Part shown: one piece after another, positions 22,901 to 35,654 of the stretch
Layout: every line of letters starts with the position of its first letter
Numbering within the stretch: position 1 is the stretch's first letter
Origin: Apostichopus japonicus
Taxonomy: Eukaryota > Echinodermata > Holothuroidea > Aspidochirotida > Stichopodidae
Reading direction: 5' to 3'
DNA: 64,000 nucleotides
NCBI RefSeq assembly: GCF_037975245.1
Contig: NC_092571.1
Coordinates: 10,985,917 to 11,049,916 of the forward strand
Notes under the pieces: model-generated
Told to the model about the DNA's origin: nothing
Seen by the model: the letters and a program-made list of their open reading frames with translations, nothing else
Database searches by the model: none
Program-made: the position numbers and the translations under genes

Positions 22901-23631
22901 CGGCCCCTTGGCTCAATCTTACAATTAATAGTAAGAGTAACGCTAGAATGGTCGGACCTAAATATAGAAACAATGTCAGCTGCACTCACAGTTTGAACAA
23001 TGTGTCTAGAACACCAAAAGAAATCAAGTCGACAGTGAATAGAATTATCAGAAGAATGCCAGCTGAAAAGCCGGGCGTTAGGATTACGATCACGCCAAAC
23101 ATCAACGAGATCAAGATTTTCTGCTATCTGAAGCATAATTTGGCGGGCATTAAAATTAGTTCTTTGCAACCCTCCAAATTTATCATGAGTTAAATTACCT
23201 ACAAAATTAAAATCACCGCCCCAAATAATCGATGTACAATCAAATGCTGTCAAATGTTGTGCAATATTACTAAAGAAAAATGGGTCATCCTTGTTTGGAC
23301 CATAAACATTAATTACAGTATAAATCTGATCGTAAACATTGAAATCAATAATAATATACCATCCATTTTCATCGACCCTAGATCGTATAATAGTGATATT
23401 TGAGTTTCGGGTTGAAAAATAAACCAACACCTCTACTGTTATTATCCCCATGGGAAAGAAAAAGATTACCACCCCATTCTTTTGACCAAGAGTTCACATC
23501 ACAAGGAACAGAGTCTCTTGTAGTAAAATAACGTCAAAACGACGATTACGCAAATAAATAAATAACTTTCTTCTATTCATATAGTTACGTAACCCACGAG
23601 CATTAAACGAAACAAATTTTACTTTAATCAT
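19948..23631 (-). pseudogene. LINE ORF2 (endonuclease-reverse transcriptase), broken
   Basis: The frame begins at ATG 23631 (MIKVKFVSFNARGLRNY), which suits an APE-type endonuclease. Endonuclease motifs: INVYGPN, GGDFN (~23200-23225), a WHSSD and RLDFFW block, and SDHSSV. Reverse transcriptase: NWRPIAILN, LLFLDFEKAFDCLDWE (motif A, ~21835-21875), GVRQGCPLSPYLF, YADDTVLF (motif C, ~21541-21570). The C-terminal zinc-knuckle-like CSFC..., H-LFYNCSHVERFW is at ~20215-20285. Lesions: two frameshifts between ~23400 and 23540, an in-frame TAA near 21957 before GRFIGENIR, a frameshift near 21050, another near 20870-20900 and one near 20580-20600. It would nick target DNA and copy the LINE RNA; this copy cannot make a full protein. 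Confidence 0.9.
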
Positions 23632-23877
23632 TATGTACTTCTATACTTATAGGATAAAGTTTTTTCATTTTGCTGGCCAAAAATATATAAAGTTACGATA
23701 GATACAGTGGTATAAAGCAAACAGAAAGAGAAAGAAGAGTTCTAAACCTCAAACAGCCATCAGAAAAGGCTGACCTTGAGAGATAGGCAGTCTTGGAGCA
23801 GGGGCGGGTCAACGTCGAAAACCAGCAGAGTACTACGATTATCAGGAAGATACATCGGGCCCAAAGCGCTGGAGTAA

Positions 23878-24672
23878 CTAGACGACAACATCCTGGCAAT
23901 TAGGAGAAGTTAAATGGTTTACCATTTTGATCACGCCATTGGCCTGACAAAAAACGCAGTTTAATGCCTTCCGAGTATTCCGAGAAACACGATCACTCCA
24001 TTTCCGCTTCTCCAGTAAATCAGCATGGGTGAGATCGTCTGTGATAAAATAGTCTATATCGATGAGCGAGGTTTGCTGCTTCCGTAGAATACTAAGTTTG
24101 TCTTGGAATGTGGAAAGTCGCACCAAAATGTGTCTAGGTCGTTGCTGGTTAGGGCGGGAAGCACCATCACGATGAGCTCTAAGAACTTCAGCATCTTGAA
24201 GGCCGACTGTACAAAACACTCCCTTGGAAATAGCAACACAATCCTCACCCTCAGAATGTGGATAACCAACTAAGCGAAGGTTACACTTTCGAGAAAAGCG
24301 CTCTTGTTTATTCACAGCTGCCAATAAATTTTCGTTAGATTTCTCAAAATTGCAAACTTTAGTTTCCAAGGCAGAGATATGTCGTTGAGTTTCTGCATCT
24401 TTTGTCTCGAGCACTTGAACTCGGGTGGTAATCAAAGCCAAAGCTCTATTGAAATCCCGATCGATACGATTCAGGTCATCCTTAATGCGATGCATGGATT
24501 CCTGAATGGACTTGCCCAAGTCGTCTACCTGCTCCTGGTTATGGTCCTCGTCGGAGGAGTTGTATAGGCTATCTCGCCTAACAAAATCTAACGTACGTTG
24601 TGAAGGCGTTGTCTGCTGATTCTTGTTTTTAGCCATTTTAGTTGCTCTTCTAGTACGGGAGGAGGGACTCAT
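23878..24672 (-). CDS. LINE ORF1 RNA-binding protein
   Basis: 264 residues, uninterrupted. There is a basic N-terminus (SSRTRRATKMAKNKNQQ), then a predicted coiled coil at about residues 50-118 (regular hydrophobic spacing through ALALITTRVQVLETKDAE and ALETKVCNFEKSNENLL). Next comes an RRM-like segment beginning RKCNLRLVGYPHSEGED (~128-145) and a C-terminal region with RPRHILVRLSTFQDKLSILR (~181-200). This order, coiled coil then RRM then CTD, is that of L1-type ORF1p, which coats the element's RNA as a trimeric chaperone. It precedes ORF2 by ~245 bases. Intact here, but ORF2 of the same copy is dead. Confidence 0.85.
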   Translation of the reverse strand: MSPSSRTRRATKMAKNKNQQTTPSQRTLDFVRRDSLYNSSDEDHNQEQVDDLGKSIQESMHRIKDDLNRIDRDFNRALALITTRVQVLETKDAETQRHISALETKVCNFEKSNENLLAAVNKQERFSRKCNLRLVGYPHSEGEDCVAISKGVFCTVGLQDAEVLRAHRDGASRPNQQRPRHILVRLSTFQDKLSILRKQQTSLIDIDYFITDDLTHADLLEKRKWSDRVSRNTRKALNCVFCQANGVIKMVNHLTSPNCQDVVV

Positions 24673-24887
24673 GGTGACAAACAGTTGAGAATAGTGAATA
24701 TGATTATCTCACCAGATATAAGTAGTATGTAGATGTCCCGATGTCGTTAATAAGAATGAATTCCGCGGAGCCCAAATAACGTGGAGCACTCTACTACACC
24801 GCCATTTTGGTTTTTTTAAGCTTTAAGCTTTTTAATTCTGTATTTAGCTTTTACAATCTTTTGTCAACACTACTATACTATGTTAAC

Positions 24888-24947
<60 letters not shown>

Positions 24948-24992
24948 GTATATATATATATTATATAAAACATATTTTACCTTACTCTAGAG

Positions 24993-25052
<60 letters not shown>

Positions 25053-25058
25053 TATATA
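24888..25058. repeat. (TA)n microsatellites
   Basis: Two long TA runs (24888-24963, 24995-25058) separated by a short unique segment. Counterpart at 53791-53994 in the other duplicate. Confidence 0.95.
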
Positions 25059-27990
25059 ATATCAGATAATTCCGAAAACCCCTTATCCAACTCTACTTTT
25101 GTATTGACCGCCTATGTAGGAAATTTAAAAGCCAAGGAATCAGCCATGATTCATTGATAAAGTGAGATATTGACACAATGTCATTGACTAATGACTGCAC
25201 ACACTTTTCAAGACACATCCTTATTGTACGCAAACTAACGATTTTCCCCAGTTTTGCAAACATTATCCATTACACGAGGTAGTGAAAACTTCTGCAAATT
25301 GTTAATATTAATACTTGCTGTGAATTGGTCTAGAGGCAATCATACCTTGGGGAAATTTAATTTTTGGAATTGAAGAAGTCAGGGCAGTTTTCCACAGATT
25401 GGCATATCACTATTTTCGAATGGTTTAATTGGGGCTAATCTATAAGAAACATACTTAAATGCCCATCAATGACTTTTACTGTCTTCATTTGCCTACTTAC
25501 ATCATTAACGTTAATAATGTGAAATATTGTTACTGACCTCGTGAGGTGTACGTTCAATAATACGATTTAATCATTGACAATTTTCTTTTCTAACTATCTA
25601 ACATTTGACCTTTAGTTAACACTTTTACCTTCTGACCCTGGACCCTATGAAGTCAAAACCAACAGAGGCTCAACTGCGGTAACCTTCACCAAGTTTGAAA
25701 TCTATCAGGCTTAGGATTCAAGAGAATCGACATACATTTTCGCTGAACTGAATTTGATTAATCGTTTGTAAAATAATACAAGCTAGACATGTTAACAATA
25801 CTGTCTGATTTGCTACTCAATGACTGGCGTGCACCCACCAAGTCACACTATCGCAGTAACGTATAGAAGAAGTTTCACCGTGGATGACATTTTACGGCTT
25901 GACTATTCAGACCGGGACGCGATTTTTTTTCCCAAACAGGTTTGCAAGTGTGCGTAAATAGTCGTTCATGATTAGTCAGAAAAGTTACGTCATCACCATA
26001 GAAACCTTCACTTCGAGGTTCTTCATCCATTTGTTGCAACGATCAAGATATACCCGTTCAAAATTACCCGTAGCTTTTCGTACATATATTTAGATATGTT
26101 TGTAATTGGTTTAGACATATTTAGCACACTAGTATTGTATGATCTACTTTGATCGAAGTTTTCTGTGAAGGCATTAATCGATAACATCGCACAATGAAAG
26201 TTTCGTACAGGGTGCATCACACATGCGCTGTAGGCCTATATGTATTATAACTCTGTACACAGTGCAGTGACGGAAATAAATCAACCTATACACTATACTG
26301 TTTTGCGTTAATTCACTCAAGACTCGTGAACTCGCGTCGTGAAGTTGCTTTTAGTGTAGGCCTACCCATTCCACGAAACGAATTCTGATTTCAATAGAAC
26401 GGCTCACGAATCGTGGATAACGTAAACACGAACCAAATAGAATGTATCATAAGTAAGGTCAACATGTAATCCAAGCATTAAAAGTAAAGTTAGGGCGTTT
26501 GAAGGGAAACCCCTTAACTAGACTCAATCAAGTGTCAGTGTGTAACTCCGTATATGTCTTCGAACTTCAAAGCGATGGTCATTATTGATGCTGACGTCAC
26601 GAGCAATCTGATTGGCTGAAAACTCCGTACTTGCAATCCTGTTTGGGAAAAAATTCGCGACCGGGACAGACAGTCGCGCCCAATTAGCTCCAATCCCGCG
26701 AAATATCAACTTAAAAAAGTTACTTGTGCAGGACATATGCATAGGAACTGCACTGTTTTGTTCTTAAAAACGTGCTTTATTTCGGACCATTACAATTAAG
26801 TATTACTGTAAAATAAGATGTCCTTCGATCGGAGTAGATTTCCAGACGCCGCGGTTGATAGGATCAAACCCCTCTCTTCTTTATAACAATTCAGGTTGGC
26901 TAATTGTAAAGATGGCGATCGATCGATGTACCCCCCATAAGACGATTTCCAATTAACCCCCCCCCCCCCCACCCTTATAACGGTCATCCCTCTAAGTGTT
27001 TGAAATATGACATTTTCAATACTGTTCTATATCGTTTTAACCAATGAAGCAGAATTTAGGACAAATGCAACTTACAACCAAAATGAATTCATTATGTCAA
27101 TTTAGACCAAACTATTCCTCCTGATCCGACTTCCCGCAAGTCGATAAATCCTCAACATTGGTCAATGAAAACTCTAAATACATGCTATGATGGTTGTTCT
27201 TAGATTATTCAATTTTGTTATTTCATTGCTGGGATAAAATTTACATTATCACCATAAGGTATATATATTTCCTGGTATTAAGGTCGATACGAATATTGTA
27301 AATATTGAATGTGCTATGTAGTTCTTCCTTGTTTCATTTTTAACCATTGCATATTATCTTCATGACATTTATTTTCAAATGCTAAGCACGTCTTTAAACT
27401 ATGGGAAAGTTGAATGGAGGTCGTGTTCTTCACGTCAAGTGAATATCTTATGTAAATATTAAATGTATTATATAGTACTTCCTTGTTTCATTTTTAACCG
27501 TTGTATAATATAAATCCCTTACAATTATTTTCGATTGCTAAGCACATATTCGTAAGGATGGGGACACCGAATGGAGCCCGTGTACTTCACGTCGAGTGAA
27601 CATCTAACTTAACAAGAAATGTCACCTGATGATTGCCAGCACTTCTATCACAACTGTATACGATTCATTACATAGTGGCAACTCTTCGTATAAGTAGCTT
27701 GTTACAGTAACCCTTCTGTTGGAAAACGGACAGTAGCGTACGTAATGCCAAAAGATGTATAGGAATGTATCTCGTTACGATTAGGCGTATCGGAGGTATG
27801 CAACAACAACAAAAAGTTTGTTTGTGTGCAAAGTATATTGCATAAACGTATAAGGTATAGAGTACCGTGATATACGAGAATATTCCAACATTGTCTTCTA
27901 ACGCTCGCCGAAATCCAACAGTGTCAACACAATGTGAGTACGCCATAAATAAATGTAACGTGCTCCTTAAGCTCGTCGGTTTATTGAATG
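25059..27990. repeat. Segmental duplication block, no gene seen
   Basis: Matches 53995-57330 nearly throughout (for example TTCCGAAAACCCCTTATCCA at both starts, and AGTGTAGGCCTACCCATTCC). It is the far 5' flank of gene 3, as the other copy is of gene 5. It contains a C homopolymer (26957-26970) absent from the sister copy and a dimer at 27300-27610. Similarity stops near 27990, beyond which this copy joins unrelated DNA. No coding feature. Confidence 0.75.
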
Positions 27991-28452
27991 GGAAAGTCAG
28001 GGATAAAGTATTACAGTTGTTTGAACATTGATGTTAATGCAATATGTTAGTTTAGAGTTTTGGTATAACACAAGAGCCACCATTTTTAAGATGTTTATGG
28101 ATGCAGCGTTTGCTGATACTTCAGAACAGTGTATAGCTAAAAGGTTACCAAGGCCACAGCTGCAACAGGGGTCATTGTGAGGTACGTCACAATTGATGTT
28201 GCCAATAGGGGATTTCCCCGAACTGAATCGCCCGCTACAGTTTGGATTGCTAGTGCATATAGTCAAATTTTGTTATTCTGATTTTCTGTAAGACCGCAGT
28301 GAAGTTAATGTATCTAATATGTTTGGACCCGACTGCACAGTTAATATGGTCTAGTAAGACGTGTACCCCATTAGCGTGGGCAGGCAAATACGCCATGAAT
28401 GAACAGATCGAAAGACTTATTCAGAATAATAAGAATAGCAGACTGCCCTGCT
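27991..28452. other. Unique spacer, nothing recognised
   Basis: Short unconserved frames only. No feature supported. Confidence 0.5.
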
Positions 28453-30283
28453 TAATAGGCCATCAGCTGAAGCTCAAAATGTGGCTGTAAAATCAGTTTC
28501 GTTCCAGCAACACCGGGTCTAGACTTTTAATGCATTTTTGGGTAGTTTAATGCATCACAAACATTATATCAAAAGTTCTCCAAAAAATTTCCTGCAGTAT
28601 TTTTGTAACGCACCCTTGAAATTGGGTATGTTATGTAGACATTACGTGCTACGATACATAGCACTCTTTTCTTATATGTTTAATTACGACTGATATATTT
28701 TTTTTTTGTATAATAGTTGGGTCAGGGTTACAAGAATGGTGGAAGAGGATTCTGGTCTAAGGGTCAGTGAGGGTTGTTTTCAGGCATTACCCCCCCCCCC
28801 TCCCTCCATTTTCGCCAAAATGGTAAAAAATCACATTTTCAACTTTGAAATATGAAATACAATTTTTGCACATTATAACTTAAGGGTATTAATTATAAAA
28901 ATGTACCACTTTTAATAAACTCAGATATAATGCTTTGTAATAAATCAAATATTTTTAGATTTCCCCCCTATGTTATGAATGCATTTCGTCTGTGCATGTA
29001 TGCGTCAATATACACATATAATGAAAAGTTCCTCTCCATAATTGTTACACTCCCCATCCAAACTGTTTTACACATGTGACCCCCTCCCCCTCTACTTTAC
29101 ATGTAGCTAAATCCCTAGTTACAGTGAGATGTGCCAATGCCCCAAGACCAGTGAGTTATTTCTTTTGTATAAATCAATATATAAGTTGGCACACTAAGAC
29201 ATCATGGCATATCGTAGATGTGAAATAAAGTTAGTCGGTATATATCCGTTACCTTAGTACTCTTTCTACAGTCTTCTGCAAAACTAGGTACTTTCTCCAT
29301 GTTACGGAAACGACATGTTTATAATTCGTATTCCTGCAAAAAGTGTTTCCAAGGGAGTTAACGTATAAAAGAAAAGATCGACAAGGTTTCGAATGGTATT
29401 TTGAATAATAATAGTTCTATATTCTACAAATAATATGAATAATAAAGGTGAATGGTACAAATAAGTGAATAACGAAGACAGTTAACTTAAGCCCCAGATA
29501 GAAATTTAGAAATAATGTATCTATTAAGACTGGGTCGATACACTCAATGGTGTAGTAGAGCTGGGCCTTTGCGATGATTCAAGATACAGGTTCTTCATCA
29601 AAAGGCGCGGCGAGGAATTAATAAGTGATTAAAAGTTCATCGAAGGACAGTTGTACTAGTTATAACAGGATCCACTTCAATTCACTGCATGGAAGTCAGA
29701 TATGGTATGGAAAAGGGAAAGTCCATTCCGTAGTAGAGGTGAAGATAATTAGATGAAATAAAAGTCACTAAAGACTTGAATATCCTTCAGTCAAAACTTG
29801 AACAGATGCACAAAACGTGTTAACAATATGAATAAAACAGGTAACGAAATGTTACGGCAAAACAATAAAGAACCGTGATATTGGAACATGGTCAGGGGCG
29901 ATGGTTCCCCAACAACAGTATATAAACCTCTGACTGGTTTCAGGACGCGGTATTTGCGTCATCGTCATCAGTAAATGTAGTTGTGAATATGCAAGAGGTA
30001 AAGCATGCCCATAACACCCTCCTCCCCCTCCCCCCCTCCCCTCTCAGCAAAAAAGTGTGATTTGAAGAAAATGTGGATATTTATCATAAGGTGTCTGGTA
30101 GGTAGGGTAATCTACGTAAAACTACTAATAGCTAAAATGAATATATGAATAAGATCATGTTTTCTGGTTGCTTTAAACTCTGGGGAACAAAATAATGACA
30201 ACATGACTTTGAAAAAGTTAACCCTCTTCACAAACTTCAAACTTAATTAAAATTTCAGACTAAGATATCAAGATTTAACACCA

Positions 30284-30682
30284 TCACAGTTCATCCTCCA
30301 AATCATCTTCCCCTACATCAACAATCTCAACATCTTCTTGGAAGTTGCTGCAATTTCTATATTTACATAGGTCTGTACACGGTAGTTGTGCATTCATTCA
30401 GGAACATCTTCCTTTAAGACATTTGCCGACTCTACAGCTACTGCTGACACACTGAAGCAAAACATCTGGGTCAGGTGGCTTCGTCATCCAAGTGATTATA
30501 AGGTCATCATTTTCAAGTTTCCATCCATGTCCCTCTGGTGAGAGTGCATCAATCCTTTGCTGCAATGCCCTACTGTGAATAGCAGCCTGGTTGGTGCAGC
30601 GCTTAACATGCTGGATCAGAGCATCTTTTGTTGGTGGTAAACTCTGCTCTGAGGAGGAGATGAACAGAACACCTTGTACCAT
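30284..30682 (-). pseudogene. C-terminal exon of a transposon-associated CXC (tesmin-like) gene
   Basis: The frame reads SLPPTKDALIQHVKRC, then HGWKLENDDLIITWM, PDVLLQCVSSSCRVGKC and LKGRCS, a stop codon where the family has Cys, then MNAQLPCTDLC, YRNCSN and an acidic end EDDLEDEL. I recognise the layout LPPT..AL.QH..R, GW....., W, then Cys-rich (C.C....C.GRC.C....LPCT..C.C..C.N) from the 3' end of repeat-associated proteins in many aquatic animals. One Cys-to-stop mutation separates the two halves. Role of the family unknown to me; the Cys cluster is probably metal-binding. Inactive. Confidence 0.65.
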
Positions 30683-31750
30683 GAAATTGGATATTTTTGA
30701 GTCTCACATTTTATGATGGGTACCAATATCATTACAATTCAGCTAGATATATGTTGCAAATTACTTTAATAATTTCAATGGAAAGATTAACCTGATATTG
30801 CATCTCAAAGCGTTTAGAGAATTTTTTAATTTTCCTTGGGGGAGGACCCCCATATTCCAAAAGTCCTAGATCCACCCCTGAACACTCAATGAACCACACA
30901 TTGAAGAGAGTACTTTACCTTTCAAGATCTGTATGTCTTCCTTGTCAAGAATTGTATCTAGTTTCTTCAACATAGAGAGTGGTACCTAACTTCAATGGCA
31001 ACACGGTCTTTTCCTCTAATATTCATAAAATTTGGGCTCATCTTTATTCCGCTCTGCTGCTTGTCGAAGCAATATTACTTTAATAAAATGAAATAAAAAA
31101 AGCAAATTGTTTTGCATTTTCTGTTGATCAAAATGTAAGTTTGAACAAATAAGAACTAAGACAATTTTATTTATATACCATGTGATCTGCTCATCTTCTA
31201 TGGACAAACAAAGACACATTCAAATTTTGCAAACCAGTGTCATGCAAAAAAGAATTAAAACAGGCTTTTCTGACAGTACAGTACATTATCTCTTATTGTA
31301 ATGGTTTAAATTATACAATGGTAGATTATATCTGTTACTAATAATAAAGGAGACAGATACTTGTTCATTTTGGTAAAGCTAGACAGGCTGACCATAAGAC
31401 CTTGCAAACCTAACCTCATTGCACTTTTGTTACACTTATTTTTCTAACTAATATAATATCTCTATCATTCAAATAAAGGGCCACAGTAAGAAAACTATGA
31501 AGCCTGTATTTAGCACTTAGGCTAGTGCCCCAGATGGAGAATTTGAAACAAATTTCCGTTCCTACCACCTTATAACAAAACAAATCAGATGACCATGCCA
31601 CTAATTATATTATGTTCAGGTCCAACACTGTGCCCTTTGACTTGGATTCTATCCCTCAAGAGCTACTGATCTTGCATTATGCAACTTCTCTTAACACTTC
31701 AACTATGCCACAGAAGTACAAGTAGAGTCGTGTAGTATGCTTAGGCTTAC

Positions 31751-32237
31751 CTCCATCGAAAGTCTCTGCCTGCTGCAGCTTGTCCTGCACCCGTTTGAAA
31801 CGCCGAGTAATGTTTTGTTTCTTTTCCCACATAAAATAAATTGAACAGGCAATACAACAGAGCTTCTGCTTGGTTTCCTCGATCTTTTCCGTCAATTCTT
31901 CGTTTAAAATCATATGGGGTATCCTCTGGAACTGTCCGTTTTCTTGCAGCAATGTGCTTGCTATCAATAAACCGCCTGTAACACTTATCGTGGAACCCAA
32001 TCATACTATGCTGTTGAACACACGCTTGATCGTAGTAGGCCATGAAGTAATCAGTAGTACGGCGATATCACTGTCTCCGCCGTTGAGATTAAGCCAATCT
32101 TTAGCGCAGGAAGTAACTTTAGTCCATCGTTTATTCGTCAGTGCCTTGACTGCTTCAAATTTTACAGATTCAATGTGCACCGAGCACTGTCGATTTCCGT
32201 GTGTCGGAGACTGACTAGCGCCAGTGGGAGCCGCCAT
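31751..32237 (-). pseudogene. 5' exon of the same transposon gene, frameshifted
   Basis: Opens with ATG at 32237 (MAAPTGASQSPTH), passes RWTKVTSCAKDWLNL, then shifts frame near 32045-32060 to give MAYYDQACVQQHSMIGFHDK-CYRRF, a Cys/His pattern (C..H....H..CYRRF) seen in the N-terminal exon of the CXC-tailed family. A GTAAGC donor follows at 31745-31750. A further frame (NEELTEKIEETKQKLCCIAC) overlaps its distal half; which is ancestral is unclear. The exon lies just inside the right TIR, as expected for a first exon. Confidence 0.5.
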
Positions 32238-32543
32238 GTTTGTTGTTTTCTACAAAGATTGCACACAGAACTCATGGCTCATTGGACAATTCATATCACA
32301 TGGTACAGATATCTCACTGGCGCACAACTTTTGAACGTAAAACGGCAGGTTTCTTAACATACGCTATAAAAAATATAGTTCGATCTTTCGAGCGGAATTG
32401 CAAAAAACTGCAGGAAAGTACATGGAGAACTTTTGGATCATTAATCTTAGTTAATTTATGTATTCAATGCTGTAGAGATATTTTAGACCCGCAGTTGCTG
32501 GAACGAAACAAGCGAATTTCGACCTTCAGCTGATGGCCTATAA

Positions 32544-34632
32544 ACGAAGGTCGGTGTGATCATGTTCGTAAACTAACTGTAAGAACAATTGATTATACTA
32601 AAATTTGTACTACGTAAAATAAGGTACTACATTCATCTTACAATAGTAAACAGTGAATGCACTGAACAGTGATATTCACTTCGACAATGACCATAACTTA
32701 CTTCATTTAATCTATAATGAATCCCTCTTATTTTAAGAGCTAAATATTGTCTCTTGATATATCAAGTATTCCATATTCAAACCACCAGAGATCGACTCGA
32801 AATAGAAACGCAACTATTACCACGAAAGAACTTATGAAACAAAATTTTTCAGTGTCAGCACATCCTAACACCCTAACGTATGCTACAACTTTTCCTTTTT
32901 ATACTGAGCGTGAACAACCTAACTAACATTTACCTTGTTAATCTCTACGAGTACCACTCCTACGATCAGAAATATGGGCTTATTAAAATACTATTCTGAA
33001 ATACACCAGTAGTTTAAATGCTGTGTAGTGAGTTGTATGGTTATATCTCATAAAATTAATTCTTTAAAGTTAGCGGGAATTGACTTTACTTACTCTAACA
33101 AAATGGCCTCCCGACTTACACTTTTATCACATCCTCTCGACACGAGGTAAAGAAACTGCACGTACGCAGGGAAGACCGGATGTCGAGGACACTTCATGTT
33201 CAAACATGATTGGACTGTTTGATGAGCGCAGAGAATATAAAAAGATGCCACAGCAGCGGATTCCCAGCAATACTAAGTATTATAACAACAAAAAACGAGT
33301 AAAAGAACGAAACGAGAAACATATTTTTCGTTACAGTATTTTGGAGCGGAATATTACAATGTATGATATGGTAATATATGTGATTAAAGGTTAGCACCTA
33401 TTATGACTAAATAGTTTGTACATGCCACTTCTCCATAACTTGCACGAGGAAGTTTGGCTAAATTGTTTGATTATTCCACATTTTAAACTGCTTACCAGAG
33501 CCCAAATCGAATATTTGATGCGAACCAAAGCGGCAGAAACGATACACAAAGTTTAAAGGAAAACTCATTCACACATACTGTGATAATAAGAGGCGGGATT
33601 AATGCTACAAATAGTATAAACCAGCCTCGACAACTTTGTGTTAACTTTGAATCACAACTAGTTTTAGATGTAAGGGAACGTTTTTTTGAAGAAAAAAAAA
33701 CCGTTCAAGTAATGTGAGAATACCTCTCATAAAGGTATTGACATTCCGTCGATCCTGTATCAATTTCAACAAAATTCATCAGTTGGGGTGTCATTAATTT
33801 GTCCTTGCTTTGATTCGTGATATATAGCAGTGTAGGTTTTGCAGCGAGATTTTGGAGGATTAAACCAGGTACACCGATGTCCAACTTCAAGCACAGCATC
33901 AATATAAGCTGGCATCAAACATTTCTCACATGCAGTTTATGTATATCCCCAGCAGTTCAAGCTTTCAAATTTATGTGATGAATTATTGACATGCATTTTA
34001 AAAAAGGGCACACATACACATTTCCTGTTTACTACCACTTCAATTTTGTAAAGTCCACCCCGTAGTATTGTGCGATTGTACGGTCTCCGACTTCCCCGCT
34101 TCACCATCATGCACTAGGGCACCTACAAAGTTGAGCACTGTGCCTATCAGTTAATAAATATAACTGGATAGATTGCATTTATTTCATGCAGGTACCCGAT
34201 ATAGCTATTATATCTATCATTGGCTTAATCATCATCGTGTTTGCTATTATGTCCACCAAACCTATATATGGTAGGCATTGCTGTCCCTACTCCGACAATA
34301 GTTTTGCCCTATCCGTCTGCTCACTTATTTACCTATGTATCTGTTCAGAGGACTCCCATTGTTTTAGTTCTTTTTCAACCAAAAGCAGTATTGTTGTGCC
34401 ATTATTGTTTGTGGCAAATACGCCCAACGCGGCAAACTCATTCAAAGTGGCAAAACGACCTTTTTGAGGAAACCTATGAACCTCTCGGCTTCCGTACAGC
34501 TGACTGTCGGTAGCAAACGAGCTTCTTTGCATCTGTAGGGATGCTATGGTTCAAGTTATTCCCGGTCAAACTAAATATATCAAGCAGTTAGAGGTGTTCA
34601 GACGTAGCCCTATTGGTGTGTACTGGAGGAAA
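32544..34632. other. Unique stretch, no supported gene
   Basis: Only short frames (for example 33080-33394) without recognisable motifs or compositional bias. A short hairpin GAACG-poly(T/A)-CGTTC sits at 33674-33706. Confidence 0.5.
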
Positions 34633-34644
34633 TACACTGAAAAC

Positions 34645-35035
34645 TTAAATTGGTTCACCGACTAACATAACGTTAGTCCATCTGGTGCCTCTCCCGACTA
34701 ACATAGCCTTAGTCAGTTGCTATACCGACTAATTTATTCCTTAGTCAGTCGGATTTCTTAGTGGGTCATCTTAGTCCGTCAACTTAGTCGATCAACAATT
34801 TCTTAGTCGGTAAATGTATATTAGTCAGTTACATTAGTTGGTGACATTAGTCGGTCTTTACCGACTAATTTATATGAGCCACCGACTAGTTTATAGCAGG
34901 TTTTACATTAGTCAGGATGGTGCCTCTCCCGACTAACCTTTCTTAGTCGGTATCGACTGACTAGTTGCACTGACTAGAATCACTGAAAGAATTAAACCCG
35001 ACTAGTTTCACTGACTAGCATCACTGAAAGAAAAC
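34645..35035. repeat. Subterminal TTAGTC/GACTAA array
   Basis: About twenty copies of TTAGTC(G/A)G(T) or its complement at short irregular spacing. The right-hand counterpart is at 38565-38815. The same arrays are at 58863-59235 and 63378-63615. Confidence 0.85.
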
Positions 35036-35654
35036 AGAGCAGAAGAAACACAATAATGTGTACGTTGGCAGTATTTATTTCTGATAAAACTTCTGATGTC
35101 TACAAAGGCTGACTTTCGACAGATAGGGAAGAAATCACTGTAAACAAAAATCTGAAAATATGATTTTATTCCAACAAAGTTAAGACAAGTTAATGGATCA
35201 AACATGAATCGCAAAAGTATAGCACTGCACAATAATGCAAAGTTGAATCTTGGGCAAGGGTTCCTCATGACTTTCGTTTTAAAGTGGTACCCCAAATCGA
35301 CACCAGTTAAGTCTTCACGAACAAAGAGTGTTTCTCCTAACTACAAATGGCCTCCCACTTGTCTTCAGGAAGCCAAAATCTGCACCATAATTGACCTGTG
35401 AACAGAAAATATGATATACGTGTAAGCACAGATACAGATATAGCACATGATAACTCACATTATCATAAACATACATTTACATTAAAATTTTATAACATAT
35501 TGGGAAGTATACATTTAAATCTAGGTCCCTCAAATTATAAGCCAGGAATAGCAGCTTTACCAAATAATTATTAGCTTTGCACAGCATAACACCAAGTTAT
35601 TTTTCAAAGCTTAATAATTATGTTAATCATGTTAATAATGATCCCAATAGACCG

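Larger units (their letters stand above)
19871..24823 (-). mobile_element. L1/Tx1-like LINE, near full length, degenerate
   Basis: ORF1 and ORF2 are on the minus strand with a short 5' leader (24673 to ~24815) and a poly-T on the plus strand (19871-19877), i.e. a short poly(A) tail. The flanks repeat TAAGCTTT (19865-19872 and 24824-24831 or 24817-24824). The empty site is preserved upstream of gene 5 at 53707-53735, where GTAGCGTAAGCTTTTTAACTCTG is continuous. A T-rich/AA target suits an APE-type endonuclease. ORF2 carries frameshifts and a stop, so the copy is immobile. Confidence 0.9.
28456..32540. mobile_element. 4.1-kb TIR DNA transposon with CXC-type gene remnants
   Basis: Inverted ends TAGGCCATCAGCTGAAG (28456) and CTTCAGCTGATGGCCTA (ending 32540). 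Similarity continues inward for about 150 bases (TTTCGTTCCAGCAAC, GGGTCTA, AAAAGTTCTCCA and TTTCCTGCAGT are shared in inverted orientation). The flanks read TAA on both sides (28453-28455, 32541-32543), or TA if the first two bases are counted as target. TAA fits PIF/Harbinger. Gene pieces are at 30284-30682 and 31751-32237 (minus). No recognisable transposase. Confidence 0.8.

Noticed and set aside
26023-26220. 65-residue frame repeated at 54958-55182
   Set aside because: C-termini and lengths differ between the duplicates because of indels; no motif.
33080-33394. 104-residue plus-strand frame
   Set aside because: No recognisable domain, low complexity Lys/Arg content, no splice or promoter context; indistinguishable from chance.
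34186-34532. Overlapping frames on both strands near 34.2-34.5 kb
   Set aside because: Three mutually overlapping frames, none with family motifs.
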